From the NCBI RefSeq assembly GCF_014295415.1, contig NZ_CP052909.1, positions 744,001 to 808,000 on the forward strand: a DNA stretch of 64,000 nucleotides, given 5' to 3'. The notes below the pieces were generated by a model. That model had not been told where the DNA came from, searched no databases, and saw only the letters and a list, made by a program, of their open reading frames with translations. The translations under genes and the position numbers were made by a program. Source of the DNA: Constantimarinum furrinae. Its GTDB lineage: Bacteria; Bacteroidota; Bacteroidia; Flavobacteriales; Flavobacteriaceae. Below, piece by piece: positions 55,699 through 64,000 of the stretch (its first letter is position 1; every line of letters starts with the position of its first letter).

Positions 55699-57234
55699 CT
55701 AAGACAACCAATCCTTATAGGAAATACTTTTGCTGATCTTTGCTGAAATATCGGTGATTGCAATCCTTTCCTGTTCCATGCTGTCTCTATGACGAATGGT
55801 TACCGTTCGATCTTCCTTAGTTTGATGATCTACTGTAATACAGAAGGGCGTTCCTGCCGCATCCTGTCGACGATACCGCCTTCCCACGGCATCCTTTTCA
55901 TCGTAGATCACATTGTAATCCCACTGAAGCTCCTCAATGATCTCATGTGCAATTTCTGGAAGCCCGTCCTTTTTTACTAAAGGAAAAACGGCCGCCTTTA
56001 CCGGAGCCAAAATGGAAGGTAATTTTAACACGGTTCTACTGCTTCCGTCTTCCAGAGTTTCTTCCTGAAGAGAGTTACTGAGTACCGCCAGGAACATCCG
56101 GTCCAAACCTATGGAGGTTTCTACGACATAAGGCACATAATTTTCGTTGAGTTCGGGGTCGAAGAACTGCAATTTTTTACCCGAGAATTTTTCGTGTGCT
56201 TTCAGGTCGAAGTCGGTACGGGAGTGAATTCCTTCCAACTCCTTAAACCCGAAAGGAAAATTAAACTCTATATCGGAAGCGGCATTGGCATAATGCGCCA
56301 GTTTTTCGTGGTCATGAAAGCGGTAATTTTCCTCTCCCAGCCCCAAGGACAAGTGCCATTTTAACCGAGTTTCCTTCCAGTATTCGTACCACTTGATCTC
56401 ATCTCCGGGTCTTACAAAAAACTGCATCTCCATTTGTTCAAATTCCCGCATTCTGAAGATAAACTGTCTAGCCACGATCTCATTTCTAAAAGCCTTTCCG
56501 GTTTGTGCGATCCCAAACGGTATCTTCATCCTTCCGGTTTTCTGAACATTTAAAAAGTTAACAAAGATCCCTTGTGCCGTTTCCGGACGTAAATAGAGAT
56601 CGGTTGCACTTTCTGCCGAAGCCCCTAACTTGGTTCCGAACATTAAATTAAACTGCCGAACTTCAGTCCAGTTCTTTGATCCTGTATCAGGATCGGCTAT
56701 TCCCAATTCTTCTATAAGCGCTTTTACATCGGCAAGGTCTTCAGCTTCCAAAGATCTGGCCATACGAGCCAAAACCTCTTGCTGCTCTTCCTTATATCGT
56801 AAAACTCTGGGGTTTGTTGCTACAAACTGTGCTTCGTCAAAACTCTCACCAAAGCGTTTTTTTGCTTTATCTATTTCTTTTTGAGCCTTTATATTGAGCT
56901 TTTCAGCATAATCCTCGATCAACACATCGGCTCTGTATCTTTTTTTTGAATCCTTATTATCGATCAAAGGATCATTAAAGGCATCAACGTGTCCCGAAGC
57001 TTTCCATGTTGTAGGGTGCATAAGGATGGCGGCATCTATCCCAACTATATTCTGATGCATATATACCATACTTCGCCACCAGTATTCCCTAATGTTCTTT
57101 TTAAGTTCTACCCCGTTTTGAGCATAGTCGTATACTGCACTAAGACCGTCGTAGATCTCACTCGAGCCAAAAATATACCCGTATTCCTTTGCGTGAGAGA
57201 CTACACGCTTAAATTGATCGTCGTTGTTTGCCAT
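55699..57234 (-). CDS. glyQS: Glycyl-tRNA synthetase, dimeric type
   Basis: A 511-residue class II synthetase of the alpha2 type (as in Gram-positives and eukaryotes, not the alpha2beta2 E. coli type). Signatures: YGYIFGSSEIYDGLSAVYDY, RPETAQGIFVNFLNVQKTGRMKIPFGIAQTGKAFRNEI (motif 2 with FRNE), EMQFFVRPG, and motif 3 SIGLDRMFLAVL, followed by an anticodon-binding domain (LAPVKAAVFPLVKKDGLPE). Single gene; the terminator of the neighbouring coiled-coil gene lies directly ahead of its start. Confidence 0.97.
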   Translation of the reverse strand: MANNDDQFKRVVSHAKEYGYIFGSSEIYDGLSAVYDYAQNGVELKKNIREYWWRSMVYMHQNIVGIDAAILMHPTTWKASGHVDAFNDPLIDNKDSKKRYRADVLIEDYAEKLNIKAQKEIDKAKKRFGESFDEAQFVATNPRVLRYKEEQQEVLARMARSLEAEDLADVKALIEELGIADPDTGSKNWTEVRQFNLMFGTKLGASAESATDLYLRPETAQGIFVNFLNVQKTGRMKIPFGIAQTGKAFRNEIVARQFIFRMREFEQMEMQFFVRPGDEIKWYEYWKETRLKWHLSLGLGEENYRFHDHEKLAHYANAASDIEFNFPFGFKELEGIHSRTDFDLKAHEKFSGKKLQFFDPELNENYVPYVVETSIGLDRMFLAVLSNSLQEETLEDGSSRTVLKLPSILAPVKAAVFPLVKKDGLPEIAHEIIEELQWDYNVIYDEKDAVGRRYRRQDAAGTPFCITVDHQTKEDRTVTIRHRDSMEQERIAITDISAKISKSISYKDWLS

Positions 57235-57239
57235 AGCGC

Positions 57240-57278
57240 AAAAATAAAAAAACCGCTACGATAACATCATAGCGGTTT
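57240..57278 (-). terminator. Terminator after the coiled-coil membrane protein gene
   Basis: Perfect 9-bp stem AAACCGCTA (57250-57258) / TAGCGGTTT (57270-57278), 11-base loop, followed on the minus strand by seven T, A, five T. It lies between the 57298-58179 gene and glyQS. Confidence 0.9.
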
Positions 57279-57297
57279 CAAATATTTATAATTTTTC

Positions 57298-58179
57298 TTA
57301 TTTAAGCTCCATCGTTGTGGTTGCTACTTGTTTTCCACCATCAAAAACATTGATTCGGTACACCCCTTCAATAAGGTCTTCCTCAATGGCATCTACAAGA
57401 ACACACACATCAAGCTCTTCATTTTCATAAAAGACTTTAGTCGATTCGGAATAATTAAGCATTCCGTTCTCAAATTCCATTACGGCTTTCTTTCCTAGCA
57501 AATTATTCTTCGGGTTGATCACCTGAACATATAACGTTCTATCACCTTTTTGAGCTATAGGATTTGGTGTTAAAGAAAAACACGCTCTTACCTTATCGGC
57601 TCTGCTTGAACGTCTGGTATCAACAACTTTTCCGCTACTTCTTACAATAACAGCTTCCCCTCGAAGATCTACAGCGTTAACGACAGATCCTTTCTTAATG
57701 GTTTCTGCCATAGCGACATTTTCGGTATTTACCGAGTCCACCACTCGAATGGTTTCACTTAGGACCACATTGGTGCTATCCCGTTGTTGAGCAAGCATTT
57801 TATTGGCCGCAATAAGACTATCGGCCTTCTTAAAGAGCATTTTACGCTCAATTTTAAGACGTCCTACCTCTTCCTTATATCGTTGAATTAAAGCTACATT
57901 AGCTTCGGAATCCTTTACAGAATCCAATAAAATCTCGATACGCTCACGAGCCGCAAGCAAATCCTTATCCTTTAATTCATTATCCTGAATTACCTCATCG
58001 TAGTTGGCGATAAGCTCCTCAAGTTCTGCTTCAATCTCGGTTTTTTGTGTTTCCAAACTACTTACCGTATTTTTACTATCATTATACAATGTTACTGTAT
58101 ATACCGCAAGCGCAATTAGTAATGCTGAAAGCACCCCAATTAAAACCTTAAATTTCGTACTGTTGTTCTCTGTACTCAT
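57298..58179 (-). CDS. Single-pass membrane protein with periplasmic coiled coil
   Basis: A 293-residue protein: short cytoplasmic tail, one transmembrane helix (about residues 11-32, VLIGVLSALLIALAVYTVTL), then a long coiled coil to about residue 165 (SSLETQKTEIEAELEELIANYDEVI ... SLIAANKMLAQQRDSTN) and a C-terminal beta domain of about 110 residues (DKVRACFSLTPNPIAQKGDR...DGGKQVATTTMELK). No family is recognised; the C-terminal domain contains RTLYVQVINPKNNLLG, which repeats in Bacteroidota envelope proteins I cannot name. Monocistronic with its own terminator. Confidence 0.7.
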   Translation of the reverse strand: MSTENNSTKFKVLIGVLSALLIALAVYTVTLYNDSKNTVSSLETQKTEIEAELEELIANYDEVIQDNELKDKDLLAARERIEILLDSVKDSEANVALIQRYKEEVGRLKIERKMLFKKADSLIAANKMLAQQRDSTNVVLSETIRVVDSVNTENVAMAETIKKGSVVNAVDLRGEAVIVRSSGKVVDTRRSSRADKVRACFSLTPNPIAQKGDRTLYVQVINPKNNLLGKKAVMEFENGMLNYSESTKVFYENEELDVCVLVDAIEEDLIEGVYRINVFDGGKQVATTTMELK

Positions 58180-58268
58180 AATGATTTAGTTTACAATAGA
58201 TTTAGGGAGTAAAAGTACTGTGGTAATCCATACGGAAACGTTTATGAAATGGTAAAATATATTAAATT

Positions 58269-58931
58269 ATGTTAAATCTATTATTTCCGAAGATTTGTAA
58301 CGGATGTCAATCGACGCTTGACGACGGCAATAAAACCTTATGTTTACGATGTCGACATGCGTTACCACTGGCTTCATATCATTTAAATGGAAATGACAGA
58401 ATGAAAAACATCTTTTACGGTCGTGTTCCGCTTAAAAATGCGACGGCTTTGTTCGAATTTCAGAAAAAAGGGATCACGCAACACATCATGCACAATTTAA
58501 AGTATCGTGATCAGGAAGAGATCAGTTATTTCTTCGGAAGGTGGCTCGGGGCCGAATTAAAGGAGCTCCCCGCATACTCCGATGTGGATCTCGTGATTCC
58601 CGTTCCCTTACATAAACAGAAACTGAAAAAACGCGGTTACAACCAGGTGACCGGTTTTGCCACAGAAATTGCGGCTGCCCTCAATGTTCCTTATCGGGAT
58701 AATATTCTTTTGAAAGTTTCAAAGACGAATTCTCAGGTTTTCAAAAAAAGACTCATGCGTATACAGGAAGACGAGGTATTTAGTATTACCCATTCCGAAG
58801 CCATAGAAAATAAACACATACTGCTGGTCGATGATATAGTTACGACGGGAGCAACCCTCGAAAATTGTGCTAATAAACTTCTTCAGAAATCGAATGTGAC
58901 CCTAAGCTTTGCGACTATGGCCATCGCCTAG
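58269..58931 (+). CDS. comF: ComF family phosphoribosyltransferase-like protein
   Basis: A 220-residue protein with an N-terminal zinc-ribbon (C10-x2-C13 ... C25-x2-C28) and a type I phosphoribosyltransferase domain whose PRPP loop is HILLVDDIVTTGAT. The intervening KYRDQEEISYFFGRWLG and VPVPLHKQKLKKRGYNQ-like PVPLHKQKLKKRGYNQVT are typical of ComF/GntX. In other bacteria it takes part in DNA uptake or scavenging of DNA; the biochemical role is not known. It is followed on the same strand by the Ig-like lipoprotein gene. Confidence 0.9.
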   Translation: MLNLLFPKICNGCQSTLDDGNKTLCLRCRHALPLASYHLNGNDRMKNIFYGRVPLKNATALFEFQKKGITQHIMHNLKYRDQEEISYFFGRWLGAELKELPAYSDVDLVIPVPLHKQKLKKRGYNQVTGFATEIAAALNVPYRDNILLKVSKTNSQVFKKRLMRIQEDEVFSITHSEAIENKHILLVDDIVTTGATLENCANKLLQKSNVTLSFATMAIA

Positions 58932-59000
58932 TGATCCGGGAATAAAACCATTACATATAAAATGCTGAAAAGTCTGCAAAACTTACCTATTTTTGCAATC

Positions 59001-60605
59001 ATGAAGCACCGTTTGTATCTTATTCCTTTACTGGTTTTGCTTATCCTTTCCATGGCAAACTGTGCGAAAAAGGGATCTCCTTCCGGCGGATTAAAAGACA
59101 GTATCCCTCCTGTAATTCTTAGAAGTTTCCCCGAAAATTACACAACCAACTTTAACGGAAATGAGATACGGATCATTTTCGATGAATATATAAAACTGAA
59201 AGACCTTCAGAAAAACCTAATTATCTCCCCTCCGCTACAATACGATCCTATTATTACCCCGTACAGCACTTCCAAACAAATAAAGATCACCATCCTCGAT
59301 ACGCTGAAGGAAAATACTACGTATTCGATCAACTTCGGACAAAGTATCGTTGACAACAATGAGGAAAACCCTTTCGAATATTTTAAATACGTTTTTTCAA
59401 CAGGAAGTTATATCGATAGTCTTAATGTAATGGGTAGCGCAACCGATGCTCAAATATTAAGTTCTCAAGGAAGAACGAATGTGATGCTCTATGAAGTGGA
59501 TGATACTTTTACAGACTCCATAATATACACCCAAAAACCTACCTATGTCACCACAGTAAGGGATAGTGCCCATAGTTTCGAACTTACCAACCTCAAAGCG
59601 GGGACTTATTTAATGCTGGCCCTCAACGAAACAAACAGCGATTTTATCTATCAGCCAAAGAATGATAAAATCGGATTTGTAAATGAGTTTATCACACTCC
59701 CTACAGACAGCACCTTTCACATCAAGCTGTTTAAAGAAATTCCCGATTACAGCATCGCCAGACCGTCTCAGAATTCAAAAAATGAGATCCTTTTCGGGTA
59801 TGAGGGTGAAGCAGATTCGTTACAGATCGAATTGCTTAGCGACGTTCCACAGGACTACAAATCTGTGGTATACAAGGATGCGATAAAAGACACCCTGCAT
59901 TATTGGTACACTCCTGCATTTGAAAGAGATTCCTTAGTCTTTGTAGCAAAAAATAGAATACACAGCGACACCATTATCATGCGCATTAAGGAATTATATG
60001 CCGATAGTTTGACGGTTCGCAATACGGCGGCTTCGGTGGTATTGCCCAGAGACAGTATTAAACTTCAGGTCAATACTCCGGTTACTTCGGTTGCTTCGGA
60101 ATATGTACAGGTCATGAATAAAGATTCGGTATTAATTCCTTCAGAATTCGTACTGGACCGCGAATACAATATTGCGGCTGTGGTATTTCCGAAGACTGAA
60201 GAGCAATCCTATGCAGTTCAACTTTTTCCAAATGCCATCACCGATATGTTCGGAAAGACCAACGATACCATTTCTTATCTGGTACGTACGAAGGCCGAAT
60301 CCGATTATGGAACATTAACGCTAACACTCAACAATGTAAGATCGTATCCGGTGATCGTTCAGCTGGTCAATGAAAAGTTCGAAGTGATCGCCCAAAAGGT
60401 GAGTTGGCAGCAGGAAACGGCCTTTTTCGATTATATTTCGCCCGGCATGTTTTATATACGGGTGATCTATGACGAAAATAAGAATGGGATCTGGGACACG
60501 GGTAGTTTTCTCAACAGAATACAACCTGAAAAAGTGATCTATTACCCCTCAAAACTGGAAATGCGAGTCAATTGGAGCCTCAACGAAACCTTTACTTTAG
60601 ACTAA
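59001..60605 (+). CDS. Ig-like (SbsA-type) domain lipoprotein
   Basis: About 534 residues from the ATG at 59001 (MKHRLYLIPLLVLLI), which begins a lipoprotein signal with Cys at LSMANC; the earlier in-frame ATG (58962) adds 13 residues. An SbsA-like Ig domain follows directly (IPPVILRSFPENYTTNFNGNEIRIIFDEYIKL...YSINFGQSIVDNNE). Later parts are beta-rich, with the last 100 residues reading like a carbohydrate-binding or pre-albumin-type fold (DYISPGMFYIRVIYDENKNGIWDTG). Probably periplasmic outer-membrane lipoprotein of unknown role. Its last 14 bases overlap the convergent amidase gene. Confidence 0.8.
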   Translation: MKHRLYLIPLLVLLILSMANCAKKGSPSGGLKDSIPPVILRSFPENYTTNFNGNEIRIIFDEYIKLKDLQKNLIISPPLQYDPIITPYSTSKQIKITILDTLKENTTYSINFGQSIVDNNEENPFEYFKYVFSTGSYIDSLNVMGSATDAQILSSQGRTNVMLYEVDDTFTDSIIYTQKPTYVTTVRDSAHSFELTNLKAGTYLMLALNETNSDFIYQPKNDKIGFVNEFITLPTDSTFHIKLFKEIPDYSIARPSQNSKNEILFGYEGEADSLQIELLSDVPQDYKSVVYKDAIKDTLHYWYTPAFERDSLVFVAKNRIHSDTIIMRIKELYADSLTVRNTAASVVLPRDSIKLQVNTPVTSVASEYVQVMNKDSVLIPSEFVLDREYNIAAVVFPKTEEQSYAVQLFPNAITDMFGKTNDTISYLVRTKAESDYGTLTLTLNNVRSYPVIVQLVNEKFEVIAQKVSWQQETAFFDYISPGMFYIRVIYDENKNGIWDTGSFLNRIQPEKVIYYPSKLEMRVNWSLNETFTLD

Positions 60606-61371
60606 ATTCGTCTCTGTCATTCAAAAACTGGAGGTGTTCCCGGTTTGAATCTAGATGAGATCGTTCCAGAATAACCGTTTCAATAAATTCTTTTTCAAAG
60701 TCGGTGGTCGAGAGCTGTTCTCCCAACACATCATATACCGTCGAATGCCCAGTATAGTGATGTGAATTTCCGTCGAGACCCGTTCGGTTTACCCCAACAG
60801 TATAGCACATATTTTCAATAGCACGTGCTTTAAGTAGCGCATCCCAGGCTGCCACCCGTTTTTTCGGCCAGTTGGCTACATAAAGTAACAGGTCGTAATT
60901 TTCGGTATTGCGAGCCCAAACCGGAAACCGTAAGTCATAACAGATCAACGGACAAATTTTCCAGCCCAGATAATCCACGATGAGTTTTTGAGTACCTGCC
61001 GAGTAAATCTTATGTTCTCCGGCCAGTGTGAACGTATGCCTTTTATCGTATTTTTTATAATCTCCATGGGGAAATACAAAAAACAAGCGGTTAAAGTAAC
61101 TATTCTCTTCCTTTATTATCACACTTCCCGTAATAGCACAGTTGTTTTTTTGAGCTTCAGATCGCATCCAGGCTAAGGTGGAGCCGTTATTTTCTTCAGC
61201 CAATTGTGCAGCATTCATTGAAAAACCGGTGGTAAACATTTCGGGCAGGACAATAAGGTGTGTTTGCTCATTTATGCCGTGTATTTTTTCTGAAAACATG
61301 GTACGGTTGGCTTCGGGATCTTCCCAGTGCAGTTCACTCTGAATAATGCTAAGTCTCAATCGATCGTTCAT
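60592..61371 (-). CDS. Nitrilase-superfamily amidase (omega-amidase-like)
   Basis: A 259-residue carbon-nitrogen hydrolase with the catalytic triad Glu44 (VLPEMFTTGFSM), Lys110 (KYDKRHTFTLAGE) and Cys144 (CPLICYDLRFPVW). The sequence fits the YafV/Nit2 omega-amidase group that hydrolyses alpha-ketoglutaramate-type substrates, but it could be another small amidase. Cytoplasmic. Its start codon overlaps the stop of the ankyrin gene by four bases (ATGA), so the two are translationally coupled. Confidence 0.92.
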   Translation of the reverse strand: MNDRLRLSIIQSELHWEDPEANRTMFSEKIHGINEQTHLIVLPEMFTTGFSMNAAQLAEENNGSTLAWMRSEAQKNNCAITGSVIIKEENSYFNRLFFVFPHGDYKKYDKRHTFTLAGEHKIYSAGTQKLIVDYLGWKICPLICYDLRFPVWARNTENYDLLLYVANWPKKRVAAWDALLKARAIENMCYTVGVNRTGLDGNSHHYTGHSTVYDVLGEQLSTTDFEKEFIETVILERSHLDSNREHLQFLNDRDEFSLK

Positions 61372-61841
61372 GATTCCCGATTTAAAAGAGCGATCATTTC
61401 AGAAAAACCCTGCATAGTAGCATGTGATAAAGCCGTATTTCCTTTATCGTCTGAAATTGTGGGGTTGGCCCCGTGTTCTAATAACAATTTGGCAATTTCA
61501 GTTTTTCCGAAGGTGGCTGCAAAAATGAGTGCCGTGGCTCCATTGTAATTCGTAATATTAACGTCGGCTCCGTGCTCCAGTAATAATTCGGCTATGTTCT
61601 TATGCCCTTTAAAACAAACACCCATAAGCGCAGTATTTCCCGAAGCATCCTGTGCATCGACTTCCTGGGGATGTGACAGTATAATTTTTGTTATGTCTGA
61701 AAACCCATAATAGCTGGCTAAAAGCAGCGGTGTTGAACCTCTTGTGTCCCTTTCATTTACCCATTGTGGGTTTTTTGCAAGTATCTCTTGTACCACTGAA
61801 GCATTTCCTTCGCGGATGGCTTTAAATAAATCCTCATTCAT
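61368..61841 (-). CDS. Ankyrin-repeat protein
   Basis: A 157-residue protein made of about four and a half ankyrin repeats (RGSTPLLLASYYGFSDITKII, SGNTALMGVCFKGHKNIAELL, NGATALIFAATFGKTEIAKLL, KGNTALSHATMQGFSEMIAL). No signal peptide. Small ankyrin proteins next to catalase genes are known in other bacteria (AnkB of Pseudomonas, linked to catalase activity); here it lies directly behind katG but after a terminator, and shares an ATGA overlap with the amidase. Confidence 0.92.
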   Translation of the reverse strand: MNEDLFKAIREGNASVVQEILAKNPQWVNERDTRGSTPLLLASYYGFSDITKIILSHPQEVDAQDASGNTALMGVCFKGHKNIAELLLEHGADVNITNYNGATALIFAATFGKTEIAKLLLEHGANPTISDDKGNTALSHATMQGFSEMIALLNRES

Positions 61842-61844
61842 ACA

Positions 61845-61889
61845 TTAAAAATAAAGAAACAAAGCAACATAACTAGGTATGTTGCTTTG
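61845..61889 (-). terminator. Terminator after katG
   Basis: Perfect 12-bp stem CAAAGCAACATA (61860-61871) / TATGTTGCTTTG (61878-61889) with a 6-base loop and a T-rich tail on the minus strand. It ends katG 22 bases after its stop and separates it from the ankyrin-amidase unit. Confidence 0.92.
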
Positions 61890-61911
61890 AAAAAAGTGAT
61901 TCAACAATAAA

Positions 61912-64000
<2,089 letters not shown>

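Noticed and set aside
57239-57246. TATTTTTG -7 box for glyQS
   Set aside because: Only five bases before the start codon and inside the T-run of a terminator; composition effect.

Overview
The window looks like chromosomal DNA of a marine-type member of the Flavobacteriaceae (Bacteroidota). Evidence: several secreted proteins end in a Por/type IX secretion (T9SS) type A sorting domain; Bacteroidota-style promoters (-7 box TAnnTTTG) occur; many lipoproteins have weak ribosome-binding context; DUF4270 lipoprotein-glmS and panC-panD neighbourhoods are present; an atpD-atpC pair stands apart from the rest of the ATP synthase genes. No rRNA, tRNA, CRISPR array, integrase or insertion sequence was seen. 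Genus cannot be assigned by eye.

Layout. 1-11.7 kb is housekeeping: atpC/atpD, an aminotransferase with a sulfotransferase, glmS with a DUF4270 lipoprotein and a GlgA-like half protein (all minus strand), then divergent panC-panD-flippase-like membrane protein and an esterase-fold protein that has lost its nucleophile. 11.7-38.9 kb is one large minus-strand surface/secretion locus. In transcription order it holds: a TPR histidine kinase with its LuxR-type regulator; a second LuxR-type regulator with a degenerate receiver; a 2522-residue T9SS adhesin; a beta-propeller histidine kinase with its regulator; and a tightly packed six-gene operon (1343-residue T9SS repeat protein, minimal T9SS cargo, outer-membrane barrel, two 1.05-kDa-scale paralogous solenoid proteins of 1047 and 1072 residues, small exported protein). 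38.9-49.5 kb carries radA, an M23 peptidase lipoprotein, an acyl-CoA dehydrogenase, an aldo/keto reductase, an OmpA-family lipoprotein, exonuclease III and a large outer-membrane protein. 49.6-55.6 kb has two paralogous T9SS proteins and two small lipoproteins separated by strong bidirectional terminators. 55.7-64 kb has glyQS, a coiled-coil membrane protein, a ComF-type phosphoribosyltransferase, an Ig-like lipoprotein, an omega-amidase, an ankyrin protein and the 3' part of katG, which runs off the right edge.

The most interesting signal is regulatory. Three intergenic sites in the surface locus (24007-24073, 35435-35501, 36164-36230) each have a -7 box followed, after exactly 24 bases, by ACGT boxes at offsets 0/10/21/31, i.e. 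on one face of the helix. Each site lies just behind a LuxR-type response-regulator gene and just ahead of the next unit (six-gene operon, giant adhesin, degenerate regulator). I infer a dedicated, self-contained regulon in which one or both two-component systems switch on a T9SS/solenoid surface apparatus. Other notable points are domains inserted inside Ig/HYR repeats of both giant proteins, and two solenoid paralogs whose 26/38-residue repeat register is conserved unit for unit.

Limits: all assignments are by eye from protein sequence and motifs; no similarity search, structure prediction or expression data were available. No stretch longer than 300 bases lacks a gene.
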